In this document: piece by piece, positions 1 to 11,992 of the stretch
How the letters are laid out: every line of letters begins with the position of its first letter
How positions within the stretch are numbered: position 1 is the first letter of the stretch
Assembly: GCA_032622095.1 (NCBI GenBank)
Contig: CP136065.1
Location: 215,182,151-215,246,150, forward strand
Reading direction: 5' to 3'
Length of the DNA stretch: 64,000 bases
Source: Siphonodentalium dalli
Lineage: Eukaryota; Mollusca; Scaphopoda; Gadilida; Siphonodentaliidae
Notes under the pieces: generated by a model
Seen by the model: the letters and a program-made list of their open reading frames with translations, nothing else
Databases searched by the model: none
What the model was told of the DNA's origin: nothing
Position numbers and translations under genes: made by a program

Positions 1-700
1 CCGAACTGATCCTGCGCGCATACCGATACAGATACAGGAGGAAATAACGTAGAACATTAAATGTGATTTTGTTTTGTTTTCGCGGGTTTTCTTGAGATTT
101 AATGTCATTACGTGGGCCCATACCTTTGAATTCTTGGCATATAATATGAATGTTGTGGTATATATGGACCCTCCTGTATTGGGACATGACACAGGTACAG
201 TTGACTTAAGTGCTGTTCTGTGTGGGTATCCAATTTGGGGTTCAATATTTTAAGGGCCAAATTTAGAATTTTATGGACCCATACCTTTGAACTCTGGGCA
301 TATAATATGAATATTGGGGGGCATGTCTCTATTCCGAAGGTTCACTATCCCGAATGTCCACTATTCCGAAATTTCTCTGAATGTTCACTATTCCGAAGGT
401 TCACCAATCCGAAGGTTCGTTATTCCGAAGGTTCTCTATTCCGAAGGTATTTGTTATTTTAAGGTTAATTCTATATTCTAAAGTATTGAGAGGGTTCATT
501 ATCACGAAGATTCTTTTTATGAAGGAAATAACTTAAAACATTAAATGTGATTTTGTTTTGTTTTCGCGGGTTTTCTTGAGTTTAATGTCATTACGTATGA
601 CCTTATTTCTCATTACATATTCACGCCAAGCAGCACACACAATTGCTATGTTTCCATGCGATTTAATGTCATTACGTGTGACCTAATATCTCAATAATCT
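1..700. repeat. Local direct repeats and a 17-bp minisatellite
   Basis: A segment of about 75 bp at 42-118 recurs at 523-600 (shared words TGATTTTGTTTTGTTTTCGC and TTAATGTCATTACGT), with a third partial copy at about 657-690. A second pair of about 40 bp lies at 115-155 and 275-315 (CCATACCTTTGAA, CATATAATATGAAT). Between them, 325-510 is a degenerate tandem array of a 15-17 bp unit close to TTCACTATTCCGAAGG. No coding region is supported; the open frame here is the repeat read through. Seen directly in the sequence; the element type is unknown. Confidence 0.6.
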
Positions 701-1080
701 GAGGCAACAGTACGCCTGCTAAAGGCGAATTATAACAGTGGGGCTATAACGCTTGATGAATACTGGAGGCTATAACAAACTGCGCAGCAGAATATCGCTA
801 AATAGACGAGTATGAGATGAGCCTAACTGCAATTGTGACTTTGTTTAAAGGCCCACTTAATTTTCGAGTCATTGATTTTGTTTATAGTATATACGGTTTT
901 AATAACAATTTATGCCATAAAATTTGAATAAAATACTATAATTCATCACCATTTGAAACGCAGAATACTTCTATCTCCTAGGTTGAAACACCTTTAAAAA
1001 AACCGCGACAAGTCGTGCGTCGTATATCTAGCAATTAGCAACTAACATTTCCTCTTCGGCTTTCCATAGATTTCAACGTA
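701..1080. other. No recognisable feature
   Basis: AT-rich unique-looking sequence. No gene, RNA or repeat boundary could be supported by eye. Confidence 0.4.
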
Positions 1081-1618
1081 ATTTGATACTTAGGGGTATT
1101 TGTGTCCGGGAAGTGTTTTGGACCGGTCAAATCGTGACCCCGACCAGACCTTGACATTTAAAACTGTCATTGCAAGGTAAATTTGGGTAAAACGGACGAA
1201 TTTCGTCGAAATTTTATACCTAGGGATACTTTTGTCCGGCGAGTGTTTTGAACGGGTCAAATCATGACCTCGGCGTGACCTTGACCTTCAATGTGGTCAA
1301 TCAAATGTCAAATCGGGTAAAACGGATGGATTTCGACGAAATTTGATACCTATGGGTACGTTTGTCGGGGGAGTGTTTTGGACGGGTCAAATCATGACTC
1401 CGACCTTACATTGACCTTCAAAATTGTTAATTAAAGGTCAAGTGGGGTAAAACGGACGGATTTCGACGAAATTTGATACCTAAGGGTACTTTTCTCCGGG
1501 GTGGGGGTGTTTTGGACGGGTCAAATCATGACCCTGACCTGACCTTTACTTTCGAAATAGTCAATTTCGCCGGAAATCAGATGGGCAACAGCCCAGACGA
1601 AGTCGGGCCCATCAGCTT
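1081..1618 (+). mobile_element. Decayed Helitron-type core array (about 130-bp units)
   Basis: Four tandem units of about 130 bp, each with TTTGTCCGG, GTGTTTTGGAC, GGGTCAAATC and GACCTTGACCTTC; the GTGTTTTGGAC word recurs near 1,113, 1,243, 1,373 and 1,507. The same core fills the intact Helitron-type elements at 5.7-6.7, 15.0-15.7, 18.0-19.4 and 42.3-43.4 kb. The right end (about 1,589-1,617) resembles the family 3' terminus: a GCCC...GGGC hairpin around GACGAAGTC, then CAGCTT where intact copies have CTAG. The 5' terminus was not found. It appears to be an old, 5'-truncated plus-strand copy. Confidence 0.6.
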
Positions 1619-1737
1619 GTGTAATAAAGAAGACAGTTTGAAGAATGTAATGTATAACACGAGAAACGGGAAAACTTGAAATATGGAAGTATGCAAATTT
1701 CCCACATAAAATTTGAAAGCTAGTTTATAGTATAATT

Positions 1738-2858
1738 ATATTATAATTTATATTTATGGCTAATAATATGATATTGGTGGCGTTACCATTTCTGACTATG
1801 GTTTTCTTGTCTCAGCTTGTGCGTCTGTGTTGTTTTGATCTGCTAAATGTGTAATATTGTTGTGAAGGTCGGTCAATTCACCAGCCTTTATTCGGAGATA
1901 TTCGGTGAACGATTGTGCATTGAAGCGAGATATTGACTGGTTGACTGGTTGTGTTTTGACTGGGGTGTAGCAGGCGTGACCGGCTTACTACCGGTACACG
2001 CGATGCGTTCAAATTTACAACTGATATCGAGTCCACGATGAACATCTGACCTAGTGCCTTCATATTTTAGGCGGGTAACTACTTCATAAGTGTTTGGAGA
2101 ACATAACACATAATCAACAGTACTCACGTCTTGACATGTACTAAGTCCCTAATTAACATCTTTGCGTCCATTCAGGAACACCATGTCTGCCTGATCACAT
2201 ACATGCATTAGCTTACCGCCTGAGTTGTTTGATCGGGGATCAGTGTTTACTCTATCGATAAACTATGTCACTAATGTCCAAATGTCCAAATTTCGTTGCT
2301 ATTTTTATCGCGTGTTTGGTGTCACTAAGTGTTCCGATTTGGGCGTTAAAATCTCGGGCGGTTATTATGTGGTCATAATTTATGATTTTTTCCATAATTG
2401 ATATCGTTAGGTTTTCGAACATGTTATCTTTACAATAGTTGGAATTTTCCGGAGGAACATATATGTCAGAGTACTGTCTCACACTCGTCAATAATCGTGA
2501 CGAGCTCTCGGTATTGATCTTTAATTACAATACATAAACCACCTGATCTTAACCGAGAGACCTTTTTACGATTTTTAACCCCGTGCGTGTGAAAGTTCTC
2601 TTTTTCTATCGTGTCGATATTGTCAGTTTTTGTTTCCTGCATGAAAACAATATAAAATTCATTGAGGAATTCTGTGAATTCTTGGTCGTCCAGATTTGAT
2701 CCTAACCCACATTCATTTATTGATAATAATTTCAGGTCACTGATGGTAACTCCCGGGCATCCGTATGTAATACCCCCCCCCCCTGCATCAGAATTGGGCT
2801 GGGTGTGGAATTGGGTGCGCTCTTTTGCAAAACTGGGGTGGGTGTATTTGGTCCACAT
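1738..2858 (-). pseudogene. LINE ORF2 fragment: apurinic-type endonuclease domain
   Basis: Minus-strand remnant of the endonuclease (exonuclease-endonuclease-phosphatase fold) at the start of non-LTR retrotransposon ORF2, which nicks the target DNA. Visible in order: an N-terminal strand with LKLLSINECGLGS and the E-T-K motif (QETKTDN) near 2,640; GGLCIVIKDQ near 2,530; YVPPENSNY near 2,460; ARDFNAQIG near 2,350 (usually GDFN); then NTDPRSNNSGG, FLNGRK and STVDYVLCSPN down to about 2,090. The frame changes near 2,465-2,490, where about 20 codons seem missing, and again near 2,265. An in-frame stop lies near 2,155. No reverse transcriptase follows, so the element is truncated or interrupted near 1,740. 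The 1,738-1,825 part recurs at 63.5 kb. Family recognition is from motifs; the clade is not assigned. Confidence 0.75.
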
Positions 2859-3592
2859 TTACGAAAGTTTATAAGTTTGTCACTGTGGCCTGATGTGCCA
2901 GGTGTGGACACACGGCCCTTATCCATGATTGTTCTATTGCTAATCGAACTGGCTTGAGGTTTTCTTATACAACCACGACCACGTCCTCTGAATTTACATG
3001 TATATGTTGGGGGGGGGGTGAACAACACTCCCTTCTGCACAGTGTTTGTTGACTTCTGTGAGTTATTTGTTTCACTAGCTTTGCTGGCAGCGCTTCCTTT
3101 TTGTAATTTACGTGGCGGTTGTCCCTGTTGTTGGCGCACTTGCTAATGTTTACTTTGTTGTTTCGTGTTTTGATTTTGTTGTAACTGACGGTGTGGCCCT
3201 TTCACTGGTGGGACATCTTTTATAGACTCCGGTCTGTAGTGGTGGGTTCCCTGTGGTTTAACTATTTTATTGTCAACATACAACCTGTCAACTACGACCC
3301 TCGCTTCCATTCCTCGGTCGCGCTCTTCTTTGGCCATTGGATTAAGCACCTCTTTCCTGTGTGTATTGACAATTTTCGGGAGACGTTCATGTGTGTAGTA
3401 ATCCGATCCCTTTAGTAGTCCACTTTTCCTTCGGATAAACTCCCTGTCCTTACAATTTACGAATTTTACCGATATCGGGCGGCTTCTCCCCTCCGCGTAC
3501 TGTCCCATTCGATAAGCTTTGCCTATTTCAATCCTATTGTTTATATTGAGCATTTGTCGAAAGATATCTGCCGTTTCTTTCAGTGTTGACAT
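2732..3592 (-). pseudogene. LINE ORF1-like nucleic-acid-binding protein, one in-frame stop
   Basis: The minus-strand frame from 3,592 to 2,732 is open except for a single TAG at 3,143-3,145, giving about 287 codons. The first about 110 residues look like the RNA-binding part of L1-type ORF1 proteins: KAYRMGQ, RPISVKFVN, then KDREFIRRK and LLKGSDYYTHE, and a basic helix. The remainder is low-complexity, Gln/Lys/Ser-rich, with RGRGRGC. It sits directly upstream of, and slightly overlaps, the endonuclease remnant on the same strand, as ORF1 and ORF2 do in LINEs. The start is uncertain because no upstream exon or promoter is visible. Poly-C and poly-G runs at 2,771 and 3,009 may be slippage sites. 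Confidence 0.65.
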
Positions 3593-5109
3593 ATACTGCC
3601 GTCAGAATCGTGTTCTAACTGACACATATACAAATAATCCTTTGAATCCGGGCGTAATACACGGTGGCCTATACAGCAATATGACTACACCGCAGACAAT
3701 GGTTGCTGGGTCATGGTGATTTTAACGTATACATCCGTTGCGGCAACTCAGATTGCTCGTTATAACATGCTGTGTGGACAACATGCTACACATAAAAAGC
3801 AATGTCTTTTGAAATAAACCTCAACTAAGGAGATAAATGTACTTTGTTGAGTTGTATATTCTGTGATTTTAAAGCAGTTTGTGATCAAGCCGGCCTGCCG
3901 AATGTCCAACTCAACAAGATACGTTTTTTCCATTGAAATTCGATTCGCCCAAAAATAAATGGAAATAAACTGCACGAAATAAAAATTTTCGGCATTTAAT
4001 CCGACGTCCTTCTTTCGGTCATCAAATCTCTGGGTACACTCGATCGGCTGAATTCTGGCCTCTTGTCCACACCATCCTAATAACCATGGTGTTCCAAGTC
4101 AGAACTTTGTCTCGCGAAACCACCTGGCCCCAAGCTGTGATCGGCGGATTATTGTAAAATCAATGACAATCAATGACAATCTATGAACAAAAGCATGCTG
4201 CGCGCTCCATCGAGATTGTCGTGTCGTGTTGGTGTCGCCAAACATGAGCACGTAAAAGCGGCTTATCTCCGTATTGCATAGAACTACCTGTATGCCGTGC
4301 CGTTAGACAGGGATCACGGGGCAGGGGTGGTGCGGATTCCTCACCATTTATGCGGATGTCACGACGTTATCAGTTTTATGGGTGGAGGAAAGTCTACACA
4401 GACAATAAATTTCACCGATGAATCACTCCTCTGTGTGTAGAAACCACCAACCCCGGAAAGCAACCGACAAACTTGCCCAGATAAACGATTCAGATTATCC
4501 TGACTTAGCGAGGATCGCGAATGCACGCTTGTCTGTATTCGAACCAACTTCGTCAGCGCTAGACGGCACATGGCGGCATAATGCACTGTTCATTCTTCCG
4601 ACAGGACCATCGGGGTCCTTTCCAATCAATGTAGTGTAAACTATTGTGTGTTCAGATCAAGAACCAACTATATATTGTTCAAATTTGAGTCAAAATATTA
4701 CAGTGCAATTACAATAAGTTCAAGACATTCCAACCCCCACCCCACCCCTACCTGGGTTATTGCGTTAGGTTCGTAATTTCTAACTGGTTCTGAAAATGAG
4801 GTATACACTGTATCAATTAGAATATTGCAAACTTAAAGATGAGATATTCAGTTGTCTCTGGCATTATGAATTTAGTGGGGTGCAAATGGAAATGATAAGT
4901 TTAACAAAACCCCAAACAAAACCCAATTAGTCACGTCCCTGTATGTTTCGCTCATGTCGCCACTCCCCTGTTCGGGACTATTATGACTGTACGGTAACGG
5001 CTGAAATTGTCAAATCCATGTCTTATATTTAAGTCATGCTGTGAACGTGGTGTTTTAAAGTTGGAACTTCGAGTTTCCTAAAAATACTCATTGCTGTTGT
5101 CGCAACCAA
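3593..5109. other. No recognisable feature
   Basis: May contain the 5' untranslated part of the LINE next door, but no boundary is visible. Short open frames at 4,359-4,639 lie on both strands over the same bases and show no protein-like features. Confidence 0.35.
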
Positions 5110-5688
5110 ACTAGTTGGTGTATGATTGCCACGGGTGTATGAATGTATGAATGGCCGAGTGTGTGGGGTATTGGTATATATAGAAGGGCCGTATGGTCAT
5201 TGGTGGGGTGTATACATGTATCTTTTTCTTGGACTGACTATGGTTATGGGTGTGGTGTATATGTATATATTCAGTGGCTATATGGCCCTGTGTGTGGCGA
5301 CTAGGTATACAGGTAGTGACTGTATGGCCAATGGTGAAGTGCATAGGTATGCAAGGAGTGGCTGTATGGTCAGGGGGGTGACCTCTACCCATGCTTGGAG
5401 TGACTCTATTATTATGGGTGTGGTGTATATGCATATATTGAGTGGCTATATGCCCATGGGTGTGGCGAATGTGTAGGCATGGGTGATCTTTGACAAAAGG
5501 TTGTGTGAATAGGTATACAGGGGGTGACTGTAATATATTTGGTGTGATTGTCATGGGTGTGGTGTATATAGAACTTAGAAGGGATGTATGGCCGTTAGTG
5601 GGGTGTATATCTATATACTTGGAATGACTATGTTTATGGGTGTGGTGTATATGTGTATCTTAAGTGGATATATGGCCATGGGTGTGGC

Positions 5689-5742
<54 letters not shown>

Positions 5743-6672
5743 ATTATATATTTTGGAAGAATCTATTATATATTTTGGAAGATCTGTTTGTGTGTTTGTG
5801 TGTAATCGATGGACTCGAAAATGGCCCAGCCGATTTCGATGAAACTTGGTATGTGGGGGTATTTTCGGGTCAGGACTAACATAAGCCTATTAATTTGTCC
5901 GTGCGAGGTCAACTTTTCACGTGCCGAGGTCAAATCTGTTTTTACGCCGTTTTGCGCTAATATATTTCAGTTCGGTGCTTACAAATCGATTCGAAACAGC
6001 GCGAATAATAACATGCCAGTCATAATAATGACACTATGAGAATCTTTCGTGTTTCCTCTTTCCAACGATATATAATATGGATGTATCCGTTTTAGTTATC
6101 TGCCTCAATTATTAAGAAGAAGTGGTACGATCTTCTATCAGGGTAAAAACAATGCGTAACTTCTATGACGTCGTTAGAGGTCATAAAGTTAGATCACGTT
6201 AACTCTTAACATGCCGATGCATTTGACTGTTTCAGAGACGTCTTGGCGATATCTCGGGCACCGATGGTAATTTATCTTTACGTTGAAACTTGATAATTAA
6301 TGAGCGTGTGTATATGAGGCGCGTTTATATACTTCAGTGGAAATCAAATCGGGTTAAACTGGCGGATTTTTACGGACGAAATTTGATGCATAGGGTATCT
6401 CGGTATCCGCTGGGCCGATTTCCCGGTATCCGCTGGGCCGATTTCCACCATTTTTGGGGTGTTGGTGTTTGACCCCACCTGACCTTGACCTTCAAAATGG
6501 TCAATTCAAGGTCAAATCGGGTAAAACCGGATGGATTTCGACGGGTACTTTTGTCGGGTACTTTTGTTCGGGCACTGTGTTTTGGACGGGTCAAATCGTG
6601 ACCCCACTTGACCTTGGCCTTCAAAATGGACAATTCAAGGTCAAAGCCCGGACGAAGTCGGGTCACCTTCTA

Positions 6673-6712
<40 letters not shown>

Positions 6713-7440
6713 GTGGAGTGACTCTATGAGTATGGGTGTGGTTTATATGTATATAATGAGTGGCTATATGGCCATGTGTGTGGCGAATATGTATACAGGG
6801 GTGACCTTTGGCAACAGGTGGTGTGAATAGGTATACAAGGAGTGACTGTGTGGTAGTAAATTTGCTATGTGATTGTCATGGGTGAGGTGTATATAGAACT
6901 TAGAAGGGATGTATGGTCGTTGGTGGGGTGTATATCTATATACTTGGAATGACTATGTTATGGGTGCGGTGTATATGTATATCTTGAGTGGCTATATGGC
7001 CATGGGTGTGGCGACTATATATATACTTGGAGTGACTCTGTGGTTATGGATGTGGTGTATATGTATATAATGAGTGGTTATATGGTCATGTGTGTGGCGA
7101 ATATGTATACAGGAGTGACCTTTGGCAAAATGTGGTGTGAATAGGCATACAAGGAGTGACTGTATGGTAATACATTTCTATGTGATTGTCATGGGTGAGG
7201 TATATTTTCAAGCCTGAGGTGTATGAATGGCGAGTGTGCGGGGTATTGGTTTAAAAAGTAGGACTTTATGGCCATTGATGGGGTGTATATGCATACGTGG
7301 CTATATGGCCATGGTGTGACGACAAAGTACACATAAGGCCAATGGTGGAGTGAATAGGTATGCAAGGAGTGAATGTGTGGTCATAAATGTGGTGCATGAT
7401 TAGCATGGGTGAGGTGTATCATTCAAGCCCGGAGATGTAT
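5110..7440. repeat. Degenerate minisatellite, GTGTGGTGTATATG / GGCTATATGGCC type
   Basis: A long field of imperfectly repeated phrases such as GGGTGTGGTGTATATG, GAGTGGCTATATGGCC and GGAGTGACT, with several higher-order repeats (for example about 6,880-7,020 echoing 5,540-5,690). TA dinucleotide runs occur at 5,691-5,740 and 6,674-6,710, split by the Helitron-type element at 5,740-6,673. Open frames in this field are repeat artefacts. Confidence 0.7.
5740..6673 (+). mobile_element. Complete non-autonomous Helitron-type element in a TA run
   Basis: The 5' end is TCTATTATATATTTTGG, repeated once in tandem at 5,740 and 5,762, and matches the canonical Helitron TC start. The 3' end is a hairpin around GCCCGGACGAAGTCGGG followed by TCACCTT and CTAG at 6,670-6,673. 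The base before it is A and the base after it is T, the Helitron A/T insertion rule, and both flanks are TA dinucleotides. The body holds an ATCGATGGACTCGAAAATGG block, a unique centre that recurs inverted at 16.6-16.98 kb and 19.55-19.88 kb, and the GACCTTGACCTTCAAAATGG core. There are no transposase genes, so mobilisation in trans is inferred. Confidence 0.8.
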
Positions 7441-8270
7441 ATTATAGAGTTAGATAATTATAGTGTGATCCCTTAAGGGTTCAATCGTGGCTTTAGTGAC
7501 TAAAGAGTGACAGTTCAAATATATGATGCTTAATTATAGGGAGAACTTCTTGGAAGGGGTGCCCTGGTGGAGGTCACGTGTCATGATAAAATCAGGTTTC
7601 CATGGCAACGGCATCAACTATTTGAAGAAAAATGTAATGAAAGTGTCAGTGACACTGCAGCTCAACTTGTAGCGGTGATAATTTCATGTGACAGTCATTG
7701 GAACGATTAAGAATGCGGAAAATTCAAATATCTAAGTATTAGATATCAACATGAAGAGATATATCCAATATGGCCGTTGGCGGCCATATTTTTCCAATGA
7801 CATTCAAAAACATTTATATCTCCCATCTGGTAGATCAACATCAAGATGAATATGAAGTTTCGGATTAGGGAAGTGGACTCTAGGGTGTGCTAAAGGATTT
7901 ATTCGTGCAAAGAGTAACATCCAAAATGGTGCCGGTGGCATGTTTATAAAAGGAAATTCGGAAAAAACTAGATTACTCCAATCTTGTAGTCATATCGAAG
8001 ATCCATGTGAAGTTTATTGACGATCGGACAACTAGGGTGTCGTCAGTATGGTGTACCGAAATTATTTAGTCACACAAAAAGCAAAATCCAAGATGGCTGC
8101 TTTTGGCCATGTTTTTAAACAAATTCGGAAATATTGAAACTCTCATCTAGATGTCACCCGAAGATGCATATGAAGATTGGTGACGATCGGATGAGAGATG
8201 TGACCTGTTTGGTTTGCTAACGGAATTTGTTGACGAAACACTCGCACGGAGGTCTGTGCAACCCATGGCA
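7441..8270. repeat. Diverged tandem repeat of about 160 bp
   Basis: From about 7,750 to 8,230 three diverged units share the order: AAATGG or AAGATGGC with GGCCAT, ACAAATTCGGAAA or equivalent, TCTCATCTAG-like, AAGATGCATATGAAG-like, GACGATCGGA and AGGGTGT-like. No coding potential is seen. The first 300 bases show nothing recognisable. Confidence 0.45.
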
Positions 8271-11200
8271 ATATTATATTTCAAACTTGACTTTGTCAAG
8301 TTGAGGTACAAATTTATTGGAAATGAATAACTACCATAAAAAGTACATGATCCGAACTGGTAAAAGACTGGAATGACTATTCAATACTGCTTCAGGAATG
8401 TTAACATAATCTGAGTTGTGTGCTGGAACATTGTAAGCATTACTTTTGCAAGAACTTATACAAACATGTAGGCTTATATGGTTTTATGTCATATTTCCGT
8501 CGCAAATTCCTCAACTGAACAGCTATCTCCAATAATGTGGCCTATTAACAGTTGATTGCTCCCTGCTTGAGTAAATGGCCTGAATACCAACACTATTCAT
8601 TTGGGCTGGTTATTGAATGTAACTGTTGTTGCAAATGGCTACTCTCAATGTTCCAGCACACAACTAATATTCTGTTAAAATTATTGAAGCATTGTTGCGC
8701 TCTATTAAGTAGTCCTTCGAGCCTTTTACTAGTTTAGATCATATTCTGTTTATGGCTTTTATTCATTTCCAATAATTTGTTTATACTTGTGGAGAACACT
8801 CCTCGGACAATTTCCTTTATAAAAATATTATTAAACTCATCTTTTTGACATTTTTGTTGTTATATAATATGCTTGATTTGATCTCATGTAGCATAAATTC
8901 CTTGAGGTGATTTAACCCTTTGAACCAGGAAGCTCCACAGCGATCGACACCCTGACCCTGGGCTCCCCGTAGTATTTTTCATTAAATTAGACAGTGTCTT
9001 GTCGCATGATGGTTATGTTTAAATGGTGACATGGATCTGAAATTTACAGGTTTGTCCCCCATGGATCACTGATCAGTATAATATCGCGAGACTTTGCCAC
9101 GCGGCAACTCCTTTGTAACGGTTGCTAGGCAACTACGCGGAATTGACTGGGAAATGCAAGTATAGCTTAATATGGCGTCGAAATTCTACGACAGTGATTG
9201 CGTTTTCGATGCAGGTAATACCCTGATGTGATATTTGAGATATACCCGATCTTAACTTGAAGAGTGAACCAGATGTCTTATTTAAGGGTATAGCGACAGT
9301 TGCTAGGAAAATACCACAAATGATCGAATGAAACCATAGCACTAACCATTCATATGTATTGTTGCCTTAATTTAGTCTAGTATCTAGTCCCTTGTTGTTG
9401 GTTGTGTTCGAAGGAGGCACATGTCTGATATTATATACAAGCATGTATGCATTCTAAGATAGAAAGACTTTGCCACCCGATCTCTCCTTAGTAATTGTTA
9501 CTAGGCAACTACCCGGAATTGGCAAGACAAATTAAAAAAACGTATGGAACATGCAATTATATATGTCATGTATATATAGCGGCATATGTCACTTAAAAAT
9601 GCATGTTTTTATGAATTATAGCCTATGTAATGCGCATGCACATATATTCCTACCCGATAATAGCGGCCAACAATTCCATATACACACCCTGGCCACCTCT
9701 GATGGGTATGGGGCCATTTAAATATAGAGTAGTGGGTATGTCGTGCATAAGTACGCCATATATAAACCGTTTATTTGCCATTGAGTTGCTCTGCGCATGC
9801 ACGACTATAAACGTGACATGTGATAGACACTTCCCCATATCGTCGCTCGATAATCACAATATGCCAACTCTGTTTTTCTGTTTTCCGAGAAAATGGCGAT
9901 TGAAGGTTTTGGTCATTTCAAAATATCATGATCTCCGATTTTGTGCACTTTAAAAGCTGGAGATATCTCTGTTGAGCTTTATATGATGACAAATTTGTAG
10001 AGTACACAAAATATCGAGTAAAATCGCAAGAAATGTGATTTAGGGACGCGTGGAGATAGAACTACTGTTTAAAAAAAAATTCTATTTGGATTTCAGTTGT
10101 CGGAGATTAAATTGTATAACCCTAACTACTTCTCGATTATTTAAATTTATCTCATGTCTTATCTTTAGATACAACAGTGTATATTATAAGCATACCGAGC
10201 GAGAGTCACTACTTGTATTAACCATGCACTGTTATGGGAGTGAAAGCATGGCGGCCAGGGATGGCGCCACCAGCTGTTATACGAACACATGATGATACAG
10301 ACCCAGGTTGATACGGACACTGTATACTGGTTTATACGGACCCCGGCTGGTATGGGCATCGGCATATGACTGAAATATGTTTTTCTTGTGTTTGACAAAA
10401 TTGAATATGTAGTTCAATTAAATAAATAGTTTAAATAAACGTTGTAACTCATACTACTTGTAAAAGGCAGCTTAATTGTCATTGGTGAGCTCCATAAGTT
10501 ATAGAGTATATATATACAGTGTACCGGGTTACTTCCTGAATGGCGCTGTCCACATGTTTTCCTAAATATTTGTTGAAATTTTGTATGAGCATTGACCAAA
10601 TTCGAAACCCCATTCAAACTATCATGTGAACTTTGGGACATATGTAATCAATATACATATATATTAATATAATTTCATTAATGGATAATAGTTAAAGATA
10701 TAATGTTGACACTGAAAGTTCGTATCAACTTGAGCGCAGCAAACACAGTCGGTAAATACATCTTTAGTTATTGAACTCAGTGGCGATAATGCTTTGGGAG
10801 AGTGATTCACTGTGACCCACTCAACCCCGAAATCGACATACGACATATTACATATACGTGTGTTGCTTATCGCACACTCTTTACATATTCCATTCCGACC
10901 ATTGTGAATTGAAATTAAATCAAATTATTGCTCAATTATTAACGTTACTGACTTTTTTTGTTGAATTCAATGCAATTTTTAGACATGCTATGGGCACAGC
11001 ACTTGTGTGCTGCTACGTCAATATCAGGTATTGATTAGTGGACCCCAATGAGATCACATGTCGATCCATGTATGGTGTAAATGTAAAACGTATTATGTCT
11101 TTTAAATGCCTGATAGCGATGTATACACTGTGTCACGACGTGTATATTTTGTGGTAACCGACGTCAAATATTTCTTTTATTAATTTTTGTAAAGAGCTCC

Positions 11201-11449
11201 GAACCCCATCCGCGCTATCAAGATATATACACATTTGGTGGTTCTATAACCCACACCGTTACATTCCTGGTAAATATTACCCCTATTAGTTATATAGATG
11301 GCCTCGTTATTTTCTATATATATAGTGGACATGCCGACAGACAAATATTCGAACATATACAGATACTAGATCACAGGCCTAAAATGTTATGTTAATATGT
11401 TTAAATAAAGTAAAATATAAATAAAATTGCATTTCTTAATTGAGGTCCA
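8271..11449. other. AT-rich DNA without a supported gene
   Basis: Small internal echoes only. 9,085-9,145 and 9,462-9,520 share GACTTTGCCAC, GTTGCTAGGCAACTAC-like and CGGAATTG words, a diverged duplication. 10,270-10,370 has a short TGATACGGACCC-like tandem. 10,770-10,850 is a copy of the dispersed repeat also at 30.2 and 45.0 kb (GTGGCGAT, GTGATTCACTGTGACCCA). The open frames at 8,552, 9,630 and 10,050 have no recognisable protein features. Confidence 0.4.
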
Positions 11450-11686
11450 CACTGTTAAAAAAAAAAAAATTCTCATACGATACAATGATACGGAAAATTG
11501 ATGGCGGCACAATGTAACGTGAGGGCACGGAACAATGTACCGTAAGGGTTACGGAACAATGTACCGTAATGGTTACGGAACAATGCACCGTAATGGTTAC
11601 GGAACATTGTACCATTTCATAACGGCCCTATGCTATGTACTGCTATAGAACTGGTACCGTATGGGAATGGTATTTTGTTAACAGTG
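11450..11686. mobile_element. Small inverted-terminal element with a TTACGG/CCGTAA tandem core
   Basis: The termini CACTGTTAA (11,450-11,458) and TTAACAGTG (11,678-11,686) are exact inverted repeats. The interior is a tandem of about 25 bp, four or more times, built on GGTTACGGAACAATGTACCG. Each unit is itself a TTACGG...CCGTAA hairpin. A 13-base A run follows the left end. No target duplication is evident. It is a MITE-like element of unknown superfamily. Confidence 0.55.
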
Positions 11687-11787
11687 CATTTCAGTTTAAA
11701 TTTATTGCTTAGAATGATTGTTTCCCCCAAAATAAGCATTCATTATATATCATCCTTAACTTGGTCCTGAACTCCATGCCATTAATA

Positions 11788-11992
11788 ACCCTTTCATCAC
11801 TGGTACTTTCTGAAATTGTAGCAAAAACCCTGTGCCTCATTTGCCTGACAGTATTTACCTTGACCTTGTTAGCCAGTGGATTTTCTTATATATGTGAGGC
11901 TTCCTAATTGAGACTTACATATATAAGTTAATGCATTGTCAACGGGTTTTTAATGCTGCACCAGCGTGGCTCCCGCCATGAAAGGGTTAAGG
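11788..11992. mobile_element. MITE-like fold-back element, AACCCTTTCAT ends
   Basis: ACCCTTTCAT near 11,790 is inverted as ATGAAAGGGTT near 11,979-11,990. The interior has a second inverted pair, CTTATATATGT near 11,885 and ACATATATAAG near 11,918. The element could fold on itself. No gene is present. The exact ends and target duplication are uncertain. Confidence 0.45.

Noticed and set aside
42-600. 75-bp direct repeats at 42 and 523 as LTRs of a small element
   Set aside because: Copies lack TG...CA ends, primer site and target duplication.
5111-5842. Frames rich in Tyr, Ile and His in the minisatellite
   Set aside because: Translation of GTATAT and TA repeats.
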